A DNA stretch of 64,000 nucleotides from positions 124,001 to 188,000 of the forward strand of contig CAYRWR010000001.1 in assembly GCA_964428015.1 (NCBI GenBank), written 5' to 3'. Both the position numbers and the translations under genes were made by a program. A model generated the notes under the pieces. The model worked only from the letters and a program-made list of their open reading frames with translations, did no database searches and was not told the origin of the DNA. The stretch is from CAYRWR01 sp964428015 (GTDB lineage: Bacteria > Spirochaetota > Brevinematia > Brevinematales > CAYRWR01). Position 1 is the stretch's first letter, and every line of letters starts with the position of its first letter. This document shows positions 16,816 to 25,180 of this stretch, in pieces.

Positions 16816-18531
16816 ATGATCCGTGTTTCAGTAATTGACGGATATTCCAGCCTGCTATCCAGAGAGAGAATGGAACAGGTCAAAGATATATTCCGTGCCA
16901 GTTTTCCTGATCTGGCAGACATGGCTGATGAAATCCCCCATAAACTCAAAGACCCTGTGAAACAGGGTTATTCCTCTAAACTCATCATCCTGGAAAAAAG
17001 CCAGACTGTTTTGGGCTTTGCCTATGTAATACATTTCCCTTCCATTCATGAAAGTTTTTTGGACTTCTTCGCCGTCAAACCGGGGCAGCGGGGGGGCGGT
17101 ATAGGCGGTTCGCTCTATGAAGCTGTGCAGGATCACTGCAGAATGGCGGGCAGCAACCACCTGTATATGGAGGTGGTCCCTGATGACCCGGCCATGACTT
17201 CTGACCCCAATGAACTGACTGCCGCTAAAAAAAGGATCCGATTTTATGAACGCTATGGAGCCCGAGCCGTAATCAACCCGGCATACTCCCAGGCCATGGG
17301 TAATCCCCCCAGTCATTCCCTGTTGATGCTGGATTGCCTGGGAAAAGAAGAACTTCCTTCCGTCTCTCAGATTAAGACAGCTATGTCTTTTATTTTACTG
17401 CGTCGTTTTTCGCGTTCGGTGACACCGGAATATATCAGTCAGGTTTTGGATTCCTTTCAGGCAGAAGGATTACGTCTTCGTGCTCCCTTACGTAAACCAG
17501 GTTTTTCCACAATCAAAACCTCCCGGGCTTATCATGGAGATCAATTCGCCCTGGTCTACAATCCCCGTCATCAGATTCACCACATTCAGGAAAAAGGCTA
17601 CCTGGAGAGTCCGGTCAGACTGCAAGCCATTATGGATGCACTGGAAGGTTCACCTGCTTTTGAAATAGTAAAAGCACGAAAATTTAAAGATGATATACTC
17701 CTGGAAACCCATTCCCATGATCTGGTCACTTTTTTAAAAACAGTATGTTCCAAACTCAAAGAGGACAGTCCCTTTTATCCCGATACTTTTCCCATCCGTC
17801 GACCAGAGCATCGCCCCAAAAACCTCGCCGTCCAGGCCGGCTATTATTGTCTGGATGACGGCACCCCCCTTTACAAAGGGGCTTATATCGCAGCCAAAGC
17901 AGCCCTGGATACAGCCTTGACTGCCGCGGATGAACTACTGGCAGGAAGAAGACTGGCCTACGCTGTGTGCCGTCCTCCCGGACATCACGCCGGCAGAAAT
18001 TTTTTCGGAGGATTCTGCTACTTCAACAATGCGGCTGCTGCAGCTCAGTATTTGAGCCATCATTACCGTACAGCAGTTTTGGACCTGGACTTTCATCATG
18101 GCAATGGCACACAGGATATCTTTTATGAAAGACAGGATATATTGACTATTTCCATCCATGGTGACCCTGACTATTCCTACCCCTATTTCAGCGGATTCAG
18201 TAACGAAGCTGGTGAAGGCTTGGGTAAAGGATACAATTTGAACCTGCCTCTGCCCCCTGAGACTAATGAAGCCATGTACTTAAAAACACTATCCCGGGCG
18301 CTTAAAAAAATCAAACTGTTTGAAACTGAGATGCTGGTAGTATCCCTGGGATATGACACCCTTCAGGGTGATCCTACGGGCACCTTCGGTCTGACTTATG
18401 CGGCTATGACCGATATCGCGGCAAAGTTGGAGTCCTTGAAGATCCCCCTCCTCATCATCCAGGAAGGCGGCTATCATCTTAATAATATACGACAGGGATG
18501 CGAAGCCTTTTTCAGCGGAATGATCCCCTAA
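16816..18531 (+). CDS. GNAT acetyltransferase fused to a histone-deacetylase-family hydrolase
   Basis: A 571-residue two-enzyme fusion. Residues about 1-170 are a GNAT N-acetyltransferase domain, with the acetyl-CoA loop RGGGIGGSLYEA near residue 95. Residues about 240-571 are a class II histone deacetylase/acetylpolyamine amidohydrolase domain: CRPPGHHAGRN gives the His-His pair, AVLDLDFHHGNGTQDIF gives the zinc-binding Asp and His, and SLGYDTLQGDP supplies the third ligand region. Both active sites look complete. The partner domains add and remove acetyl groups, so a joint role in protein lysine or polyamine acetylation is inferred; the substrate is unknown. Cytoplasmic. It is cotranscribed with the DAK2-DegV fusion. 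Confidence 0.9.
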   Translation: MIRVSVIDGYSSLLSRERMEQVKDIFRASFPDLADMADEIPHKLKDPVKQGYSSKLIILEKSQTVLGFAYVIHFPSIHESFLDFFAVKPGQRGGGIGGSLYEAVQDHCRMAGSNHLYMEVVPDDPAMTSDPNELTAAKKRIRFYERYGARAVINPAYSQAMGNPPSHSLLMLDCLGKEELPSVSQIKTAMSFILLRRFSRSVTPEYISQVLDSFQAEGLRLRAPLRKPGFSTIKTSRAYHGDQFALVYNPRHQIHHIQEKGYLESPVRLQAIMDALEGSPAFEIVKARKFKDDILLETHSHDLVTFLKTVCSKLKEDSPFYPDTFPIRRPEHRPKNLAVQAGYYCLDDGTPLYKGAYIAAKAALDTALTAADELLAGRRLAYAVCRPPGHHAGRNFFGGFCYFNNAAAAAQYLSHHYRTAVLDLDFHHGNGTQDIFYERQDILTISIHGDPDYSYPYFSGFSNEAGEGLGKGYNLNLPLPPETNEAMYLKTLSRALKKIKLFETEMLVVSLGYDTLQGDPTGTFGLTYAAMTDIAAKLESLKIPLLIIQEGGYHLNNIRQGCEAFFSGMIP

Positions 18532-18560
18532 TTTTTAAAAAAATATTTTTTAAAAAACTC

Positions 18561-18589
18561 TTGCATTTTTAAAATCGGCATGATATACT
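18561..18589 (+). promoter_or_regulatory. Promoter for a candidate small RNA
   Basis: TTGCAT (18561-18566), 17 bp, TATACT (18584-18589). No coding sequence follows on this strand before a terminator at 18650-18691. Confidence 0.6.
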
Positions 18590-18591
18590 AT

Positions 18592-18611
18592 GTCTGTAAG
18601 CGGTTACAGAC
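18592..18611 (+). promoter_or_regulatory. LacI-family-type operator over the RNA start
   Basis: GTCTGTAA-GCGG-TTACAGAC is a dyad with 8-bp arms. Its core TGTAAGCGGTTACA (18595-18608) fits the LacI/CcpA-type operator pattern TGNAANCGNWWNCA at every fixed position. It covers the expected RNA start (about 18596), the classic place for a repressor. No LacI-family gene is in the window. Confidence 0.55.
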
Positions 18612-18691
18612 TGTTTGCACTATTTGTAAAAAAGACATCACCATAACCCAGGGCTGGTATCTTCTCCGGAAGATCCCGGCCCTAAATTTTT
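18596..18691 (+). ncRNA. Candidate small regulatory RNA, about 95 nt
   Basis: Bounded by the promoter and operator above and by a strong rho-independent terminator. In between there is no start codon with a ribosome site and no frame of useful length. The transcript would run through a mostly unstructured A-rich middle into the terminator stem. It is not 6S, SRP or tmRNA by size or motif. It could instead be a relic leader of a lost sugar-regulated gene. Confidence 0.4.
18650..18691 (+). terminator. Terminator hairpin of the candidate small RNA
   Basis: AGGGCTGG (18650-18657) pairs with CCGGCCCT (18676-18683). After one mismatch, ATCTT pairs with AAGAT over the loop CTCCGG. AAATTTTT follows. 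Confidence 0.7.
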
Positions 18692-18702
18692 CAACTCTTA
18701 TA

Positions 18703-18740
18703 AAAAAACAGCAGGTTACCTATACAACCTGCTGTTTTTT
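18703..18740. terminator. Bidirectional terminator
   Basis: AACAGCAGGTT and AACCTGCTGTT form a perfect stem extended by A/T pairs (18703-18717 with 18726-18739, loop 18718-18725). It sits between the small RNA and the end of the 18785 lipoprotein gene and can serve both strands. Confidence 0.88.
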
Positions 18741-18784
18741 TATAAATAGCTAAAGATTCCTGCAGAGCTGATAAACCGAGGTGA

Positions 18785-19408
18785 CTATTCCCGACTCCAG
18801 ATGAGGACATAATCAGCGCACAGCTCTACTGTATCATCAGCAATGGATGGCGTACTATCCTCCTGTCTATATGCGGAAAAAAGATGAAAATCCGGGCCGC
18901 CTACCTGCCTGGTCTCTCCCGGTAAGATGTCAAAAGCCTGGGATTGCGGTCCTGAAACAATCACTCCGCTTAACTGACCCTTTCCCTCCAGAGCATGGTC
19001 CAGCCTGCTCCCCGGTAATAAAGTCCATTGGGGCAAGACAGAAAAATACTTCTTGGCATTATCCACGATCTTTAGACGTAAATAATCCTGCTGATAAAAG
19101 GATAAGATCTTCACTGCACCTTCCGGGTGGGGCAAAACCTGAGACAACAGGCTAAGACCCGGTCGGTTCAGTCCCATTAAATCCTTGGGCCAGGATCTGA
19201 TTGTGAGGGTATTGCTGCTTTGGCCATCCCAGCTCAGGATAATCAGATTATCCGCTTTCAGGTTGACCTGGAGAACGCTCTCCCGTTGGCCTTCAGGCAG
19301 CACACGCATACCCTCTATGGAAATCTCCCGGGGTAGATCTCTCTGATCACAACCGGAGAAAAGCACCGCCCAAAACATTATCAAAAATGTAATCATTTTA
19401 TCCATCAT
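18785..19408 (-). CDS. Hypothetical lipoprotein paired with the metzincin lipoprotein
   Basis: Family not recognised. The ATG at 19408 overlaps the TGA of the upstream protease gene (TGATG), so translation is coupled; a TTG three bases earlier is less likely. The 207-residue product has a lipoprotein signal peptide with lipobox LFSGC (Cys20 after a hydrophobic stretch). The mature part is mostly beta-strand (for example LQVNLKADNLIILSWDG) with no catalytic motif visible. It is the last gene before a terminator. Its pairing with the metzincin suggests a partner, inhibitor or shared surface location, but nothing shows which. Confidence 0.75.
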   Translation of the reverse strand: MMDKMITFLIMFWAVLFSGCDQRDLPREISIEGMRVLPEGQRESVLQVNLKADNLIILSWDGQSSNTLTIRSWPKDLMGLNRPGLSLLSQVLPHPEGAVKILSFYQQDYLRLKIVDNAKKYFSVLPQWTLLPGSRLDHALEGKGQLSGVIVSGPQSQAFDILPGETRQVGGPDFHLFSAYRQEDSTPSIADDTVELCADYVLIWSRE

Positions 19409-21444
19409 CAATCCCTGTGCGGTGCGGTCAAAGTCTCAGTAATAATCTCCTGCCGGTCGGTAGACATAGGATCCTGCCAGATGACAGGCTGACGGGGCAG
19501 ACTGAGCAGAGTGGCACCATTATTATCCCCCTGCCAGTAGCGGAAGAAAAATAAGTGTAGATTACCCCAATCGTTATAGTCATTTAGACTTGTCAGGAAG
19601 GTATTGCCATTCAAGTCATAAGAGAAACCGCTGTCCAAAGTATCATTATCACCGTTCCAGTCTACTCCCGCACTACCGGCTTGTCTTAATCCCCAGGATT
19701 CATTCAGACTGCCTTCATATAAAGAGCCTCCTGAACCGTGGGAATAATTCATATTAAACTGTGCTGTAGCCGGTCCATTGGTCAACTGACTGTAGGATAT
19801 TCGTTCCTTGTACAGATAATATCTATCACCCTCTGCCGGAGCTCCGATTACTGGCAGGCCATATAGCTGATAGGCATAATTCATGATGGAATAATAATTG
19901 GGCTTGTAATTTTCATCCCCATCCCCGCCATGATGCAGACCCAGGTTGTGGCCAAATTCATGCATCAAAGTAGCCGCCTGCCAATGAATGAGTTCATTTA
20001 ACTTGGATACCGGTGCAGTATTCAGGTTCCAGTTTCCCAGGGTGACTATGAGATCATTGCCGTCCAGTTCCGCGATGCCGGAGGATTGATTGGTCGCATA
20101 GGGCTGTTGTGAAATCGCAAAGACGCAATAGTGGAAAATCTGTTTCTTCCTGATATCCATATATTGAGATTTGTAGGCATAGAGATTGGCTCTGCCGGAG
20201 ACTTCTCCCAGGGCTATCCCAGGGGACGCGGGCACTTTGTGATCCTGATTATCCAGGTTGAAAAGTGAGGGATTCAAAGCTCCGGAAAATTTGTTGCCTA
20301 TATCAATATGGATACTGAAATTTTCATTGCTGAATACAGATCGTACCAGTTCCAGTGCTTCCTGACGGGGTATCACTCCGGGATCCAGGCTATCCATATA
20401 GTCTATATGGAGAAAAATATCTCTCTGGTTGGTCCTGGCTCCCCAGTCATAAAGTGGCAATCCGGCAAAAGTACCTCCGGGTACCTCCGCCTGATCAGGA
20501 ACACCGTCCTGATCAATGTCGGTATCATTAGTGATGTCATTGATACCGCCCGCGGTAGAAAAAGCGCGGACCAGCCAGTCAGTGCCGCTATCCGTATCGC
20601 TACTGCTGCTTGATCTGGCTATGGATTTACCATAATCGTTACTATTGTTGGGTAAAGCCGGTGCTGAACTGCTGAAAGAACCTGTCAGGGGATTAACATT
20701 CAGACCGCCGAACCTGACAAAGTCCACGGTCTGCCCCAGGCTGAGCAGCTCTATAAAACCCTGGTCTGTCCAGAAGGGGAGATAATTTTCATTGCCGATG
20801 TGTACCACACCAGGACCGTCAGAATCCCCTTTGTAGTCAAAGCCCCGGATCAGCATATATCCCCCGGCCGGGATATTGGTAGCGGGCAGCGCGAAATAAG
20901 TCCGGGAGAAATAGATGTAATAAGGTGAAGAACTGGTAATATAAGTACTGGCTACCAGGAAGTCCGATAAATCTATGGGTCCGGCTGTAGTATTATAAAT
21001 CTCAAACCAGGATGAAACTCCGGCAAAATACGTAGAGCCGACTTCATTGATCAATAGACTTCCGCTGGAATATGCTGTCTCTGTGCCATTGGTGGCCTGA
21101 ACCACGATATGGACCACCTCAGAAGAGTTGTTGGCATTATCCACCGCGAAAAAAGATAAATCGAATACTCCCGGTGTGTTTAAAGAAAAGGTATAATTAA
21201 AAGCTGACCCTGACCCTATCTTAGTCTGAGTGCCTCCATTGACCAGCATATACACAGCCTGGACGGAAGTATCATCACTGGCCGATCCAGTGATAGAAAA
21301 ATTATGGTTCACACCTACTATCTGCGCATTTTGGGGACTGCTCAGGCTGATGGTGGGTGGAGTGTCCGGTCCATCCGGACCCGGACCGCATCCGTAAAAC
21401 ACCATTATGAATAACAACAAGACTATATGTATATAACGAGACAT
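19408..21444 (-). CDS. Surface lipoprotein with Ig-like, lamin-tail and metzincin protease domains
   Basis: A 678-residue lipoprotein (lipobox VFYGC, Cys19). After a proline-rich linker, residues about 28-115 form an Ig-like fold (PTISLSSPQNAQIVG...). Residues about 125-260 resemble a lamin-tail domain (SGSLLINEVG and SSWFEIYN). The C-terminal half carries a zinc protease: HEFGHNLGLHH gives zinc ligands His495, His499 and His505 with catalytic Glu496, and YYSIMNYAY is the Met-turn, the metzincin pattern HExxHxxGxxH plus Met-turn. The protein is likely anchored in the outer membrane and acts on extracellular or periplasmic substrates. The ATG has an AGGGGGGA ribosome site. Confidence 0.87.
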   Translation of the reverse strand: MSRYIHIVLLLFIMVFYGCGPGPDGPDTPPTISLSSPQNAQIVGVNHNFSITGSASDDTSVQAVYMLVNGGTQTKIGSGSAFNYTFSLNTPGVFDLSFFAVDNANNSSEVVHIVVQATNGTETAYSSGSLLINEVGSTYFAGVSSWFEIYNTTAGPIDLSDFLVASTYITSSSPYYIYFSRTYFALPATNIPAGGYMLIRGFDYKGDSDGPGVVHIGNENYLPFWTDQGFIELLSLGQTVDFVRFGGLNVNPLTGSFSSSAPALPNNSNDYGKSIARSSSSSDTDSGTDWLVRAFSTAGGINDITNDTDIDQDGVPDQAEVPGGTFAGLPLYDWGARTNQRDIFLHIDYMDSLDPGVIPRQEALELVRSVFSNENFSIHIDIGNKFSGALNPSLFNLDNQDHKVPASPGIALGEVSGRANLYAYKSQYMDIRKKQIFHYCVFAISQQPYATNQSSGIAELDGNDLIVTLGNWNLNTAPVSKLNELIHWQAATLMHEFGHNLGLHHGGDGDENYKPNYYSIMNYAYQLYGLPVIGAPAEGDRYYLYKERISYSQLTNGPATAQFNMNYSHGSGGSLYEGSLNESWGLRQAGSAGVDWNGDNDTLDSGFSYDLNGNTFLTSLNDYNDWGNLHLFFFRYWQGDNNGATLLSLPRQPVIWQDPMSTDRQEIITETLTAPHRD

Positions 21445-21465
21445 GATTCCCCCCTAAACTATTTT

Positions 21466-21493
21466 ATTCTATACTACATCTAAATGGATTCAA
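21466..21493 (-). promoter_or_regulatory. Promoter for the two-lipoprotein operon
   Basis: Minus-strand TTGAAT (21493-21488), 16 bp, TAGAAT (21471-21466), about 22 bases from the ATG. Confidence 0.5.
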
Positions 21494-21502
21494 ATTCAAC
21501 TT

Positions 21503-22708
21503 TTAATATACCTTTTCGATGATAAAACCGGCATTTTTCAAGGCATCCCAGATCTTTTTGATATGCTGATGTCCGTTGGTCTCAATGGTAACTTCCAGTC
21601 GTACATGTTTGAGACGGTCTATTGCCGTAAACTGGTTGTGGTCCAGCTTGATAATATTGGCATTTTCATCCGCCAGGATACCTGCCACCTTGAGCAGCTC
21701 CCCCGGTTTGTCAGGCAGATCTACATTAAAACAGAATAATCTGCCCCTGATCACCAGCCCCTGATCTATCATGGTTGCAATGGTAACCACATCTATATTC
21801 CCCCCGCTGACCAGGGAGACTACCGGCCCCTTGGTCTCACCTATATGCCGCAGAGCTGCCAGACTGAGGACGGCTGCGTTTTCTGCTACCAGTTTGTGCC
21901 GTTCAATCAGCATCAGGAAGCTTTCCATCAATTCTGAATCCGGTATAGTAACTATTTCATCCACCCATTCCCGGATCAGACTGAAAGTCAGATCACCGGC
22001 ACGCTTTACTGCTACGCCGTCCGCTATGGTGCTCACTCCATCCAGGTCGACTACCTTGCCAGCTTCCAGCGCCCGTTTCAAAGTAGGCGCGCCTTCCGGT
22101 TCCACTCCGATAATGCGGATATCCGGATTCAGAGACTTGGCAGCAATGGCGACCCCGCTGATCAGTCCGCCCCCGCCTACAGGGACCAGAATGGTACCGA
22201 CAGCGGGACATTCCTCCAGGATTTCCAGGCCTATGGTGCCCTGTCCGGCAATAATGTCGGGGTCATTAAAGGGATGTATAAATACCAGATCTTCTTCTTT
22301 TTGAATTTCCAGCGCCCTGGCATAAGCTTCATCATAAAAGTCACCGGCTAAAATCACCCGTGCGCCATGTTTACGGGTCGCCTCCACTTTTATCAAAGGA
22401 GTGGTCTTGGGCATTACGATGGTAGCATTGACCTTATTCTGTAGCGCGGCAAAAGCTACACCCTGGGCATGGTTACCTGCGCTGGAGGCGATCAGCCCCT
22501 TCTTTTTCTCCTGTTCCGACAGGAGACTGATTTTATTATAGGCACCCCTAATCTTAAAAGCTCCGGTGATCTGCAGGTTTTCCGGCTTTATATAGACTTC
22601 ATGCCCCGTCTCACGGGTAAAAAAACGGGACGGAATAACCGGAGTAGGAACAATTACCCCTTGCAGTCTTTCCCTAGCAGCACGTATATCTTTAATAGTG
22701 ACACTCAT
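21503..22708 (-). CDS. ilvA: Threonine ammonia-lyase (threonine deaminase)
   Basis: PLP enzyme converting threonine to 2-oxobutyrate and ammonia, for isoleucine synthesis or threonine breakdown. The 401-residue protein has the PLP lysine Lys52 in ITGAFKIRGAYN and the phosphate-cup VPVGGGGLISG. It ends in one ACT-type domain (residues about 325-400, opening FCFNVDLPDKPGELL). A single short regulatory domain and about 400 residues match the TdcB/IlvA-2 class rather than the two-domain long IlvA. ATG 22708 is chosen for its AAGGAGAG ribosome site; the longer frame to 22744 lacks one. A TATAAT at 22738-22733 may give it its own promoter, although pbpC ends just upstream on the same strand. Confidence 0.93.
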   Translation of the reverse strand: MSVTIKDIRAARERLQGVIVPTPVIPSRFFTRETGHEVYIKPENLQITGAFKIRGAYNKISLLSEQEKKKGLIASSAGNHAQGVAFAALQNKVNATIVMPKTTPLIKVEATRKHGARVILAGDFYDEAYARALEIQKEEDLVFIHPFNDPDIIAGQGTIGLEILEECPAVGTILVPVGGGGLISGVAIAAKSLNPDIRIIGVEPEGAPTLKRALEAGKVVDLDGVSTIADGVAVKRAGDLTFSLIREWVDEIVTIPDSELMESFLMLIERHKLVAENAAVLSLAALRHIGETKGPVVSLVSGGNIDVVTIATMIDQGLVIRGRLFCFNVDLPDKPGELLKVAGILADENANIIKLDHNQFTAIDRLKHVRLEVTIETNGHQHIKKIWDALKNAGFIIEKVY

Positions 22709-22758
22709 GTATCTCTCCTTGCGGTAAGGGCTATTATAACACAAAATTTATGTTACAG

Positions 22759-25179
22759 CTATTCTACAGTGATGTGAATGACCTGGCTTTCCAGAGGTGA
22801 ATGTGCGACTTTAACCTGAAAGGTATGATTACCTTCTGCCAGAGGCCACCGAATTGTATAGGGGTGGGAAGCCACCTGCCAGGGTCGCCCATCCACATAC
22901 CATACCACCTGGTCCACCGGCGGATCAATGACAGCTTTGAGAGCTATAGTCTGAAATTCCCGATCCTGCGCGGGATTGATAATAAAACGCAGTCCCTCCC
23001 CCGGTTCTGTGATAGAGATTGAGTAAGCGTCGGGATCATGGGGAATTGGCAGTCCCAGGGAATTTTTATTCGGGGGCAGTGACAATCCGTTCAGCCGGGC
23101 CCATTCTGAATATTTCTGGTCCAGAAAAACCACTACCCTTTTTTCCTGAAAGGCTGGAGGGGTAGAGCCATCCGCATAGTCCCCGGTCCGTTTATCTATA
23201 ATGATCACACGGTATACATCAGAATATTCCCGTGGTTCAGTACCTGGTTTAAACCATTCAGTAATATAAGCTGCGGTCTGGGGGGTAGCCAGTTTGCCCG
23301 TAATACGGCAAATATCTTTGGCTATATAACCGGGAGGGGGTGTAAAAGGTATATTATGCAGTCCCTGCATCTCATCTTTGTGCACCAGGCTCATAGCATA
23401 ACGTAGAATATAGGCCGATGAGCTGGCCCCACCCAGTCTGTCCATCTTGGCATTATCAGGATGTCCGGTCCAGGCACCCAGCACATACCTATGGGTATAA
23501 GCCAGTGTCCAGGCATCCTTAAAGCCTTGTGAAGTCCCGGTCTTGATAGCTACGGCAAATGGATATTCCAGGCTGTTTTGCCGGGAAAAGGTGGGGGTAC
23601 GGGCCATAGGATCAGACAGAAATAAACTTATCATCCTGGCTATATCTGACGGGATGATCTGGTGAACTTTTTCTGCAGGATTTGCCGGAGCAGATTCTAA
23701 CCTCAGCCATTTCAGATTATAGTCTTGTCCGTCATTGGCCAGCATGCCATAGGCCCGCATCAGGCTGTCCAGCCTCACATAAAGACCCCCGATAGCAATA
23801 GACAGGCCATAGTAATCAGCATTCTTTACACTATTGATGAGGCCCAGTTTATAGAGAAAATTATAAGTAGGCTGTACCCCTATCTCATTTACCAGCTCTA
23901 CCGCGGGAATATTGCGGCTATTGGCCAGGGCGTAACGGTACAGTACAGGGCCCTCATACTGGCGGTCGCTGTTCTGAGGAGTATAGAGCTGTCCCCCCGA
24001 AGCCAGGTACAGACCTGTATCAGACAAAATAGTGGAACCATTAAAGCCCCGGTCAATCATACCCAGGGCATAGATAAAAGGTTTCAATATACTGCCCGAA
24101 GATCGGGGCACCTGACAATAATCAATAGCGCCTTTGTACTCCAGATCCTGATAATCAGCTGATCCCAGATAGACCAGAACCTCCCCTGTCAGAACATCAC
24201 TCAGCATGAAAGCCGCGTTGCCTACTCCCCGGTAGTGTCGGTGAGCGGCATAATTCCGGAGATAGACTGCCATTTTTTGCTGAAGTGTCAGATCCAGGCT
24301 GCAATACACTATGTTGGTATAAGCCTGGTGCAGTAATAATTCCCTGACTCTCAGGATGTAATGCATGGCTGAAATAGGTCTGTTATCCCGTTCAAACACA
24401 GGCAGGTGGCTTAATTCTTCCAGGGCTAGTTGGTATTCTTTATCTTCAATCATACTGCTGTCATGCAGATTTTCCAGAATTCGCCGAGCTCTTTCCAGGG
24501 CCAGATACCGGCCTTCCAGCTTGTATAAATCCATGGTATTGGGCTGTTGTGGTACTGCCAGCAGGAGACAGGATTCAGCCAGACTGAGGTCCTGTACCGG
24601 TTTGTGAAAGTATTTTTCCGCAGCATAGGCTATGCCATGTATACGGTTTCCAAAAGGCGCTATAGTAAGATATTGACGGAAGACTTGTTCATGGCCGTAT
24701 TTTTTGATGATACGGTGCGCAGCCCAGGCTTCCAGTAATTTATTCCATACGGTTCGGGGAGCGGGATGCTCCATACGCACCACCTGCATGGCAATGGTGG
24801 AAGCACCGGAAATTCTCTTCCCGGCACGCCGGTTCTGCAGCCAGGCCCGCAGGATAGCTCCCGGATCCACTCCGGCCTGTTCAAAAAAATGCCTGTCTTC
24901 CGCCCCCAGTAACGCCAGACGAATCGGGCGGGGTATGTCTCCCGGAATAGGCCAAAAACCGAATAAATCCTTTTCATTTCCAATATCATCCAGGTACAAT
25001 CCGGTTCTATCCCGTAATAATGTGGAAGGTGTATGTACCCGGATCAGCGCGCGCCTTTCACCGGCAATAGAAATTGTGAGAAACAGGATCAAAACCATGA
25101 TAAGGAATAAAAGCACCCCTCCCCCCAGGATCATAAAAATCAGGGAGAGGGGGTGTTCTTTTCGTGTATTAAACTGCAT
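22759..25179 (-). CDS. pbpC: Penicillin-binding protein 1C
   Basis: Bifunctional peptidoglycan synthase anchored in the inner membrane by an N-terminal helix (about residues 12-35). The 806-residue protein has a GT51 glycosyltransferase domain with the catalytic-site stretch GAEDRHFFEQAGVDPGA. A transpeptidase domain follows, with Ser363 in SGSILKP (SxxK) and the KTG triad at Lys546 (AIKTGTSQ). A C-terminal beta domain typical of PBP1C (about 720-806) ends the protein. Its ATG is one base after the stop of the alpha-2-macroglobulin gene, so translation is coupled. The pairing of pbpC with an alpha-2-macroglobulin gene is the known yfhM-pbpC arrangement. Confidence 0.96.
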   Translation of the reverse strand: MQFNTRKEHPLSLIFMILGGGVLLFLIMVLILFLTISIAGERRALIRVHTPSTLLRDRTGLYLDDIGNEKDLFGFWPIPGDIPRPIRLALLGAEDRHFFEQAGVDPGAILRAWLQNRRAGKRISGASTIAMQVVRMEHPAPRTVWNKLLEAWAAHRIIKKYGHEQVFRQYLTIAPFGNRIHGIAYAAEKYFHKPVQDLSLAESCLLLAVPQQPNTMDLYKLEGRYLALERARRILENLHDSSMIEDKEYQLALEELSHLPVFERDNRPISAMHYILRVRELLLHQAYTNIVYCSLDLTLQQKMAVYLRNYAAHRHYRGVGNAAFMLSDVLTGEVLVYLGSADYQDLEYKGAIDYCQVPRSSGSILKPFIYALGMIDRGFNGSTILSDTGLYLASGGQLYTPQNSDRQYEGPVLYRYALANSRNIPAVELVNEIGVQPTYNFLYKLGLINSVKNADYYGLSIAIGGLYVRLDSLMRAYGMLANDGQDYNLKWLRLESAPANPAEKVHQIIPSDIARMISLFLSDPMARTPTFSRQNSLEYPFAVAIKTGTSQGFKDAWTLAYTHRYVLGAWTGHPDNAKMDRLGGASSSAYILRYAMSLVHKDEMQGLHNIPFTPPPGYIAKDICRITGKLATPQTAAYITEWFKPGTEPREYSDVYRVIIIDKRTGDYADGSTPPAFQEKRVVVFLDQKYSEWARLNGLSLPPNKNSLGLPIPHDPDAYSISITEPGEGLRFIINPAQDREFQTIALKAVIDPPVDQVVWYVDGRPWQVASHPYTIRWPLAEGNHTFQVKVAHSPLESQVIHITVE

Positions 25180-25180
25180 A

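Noticed and set aside
18590..18646. 18-codon frame starting at ATG 18590 as a leader peptide
   Set aside because: The ATG overlaps the -10/start region of the promoter, so it would not be in the transcript, and it has no ribosome site.
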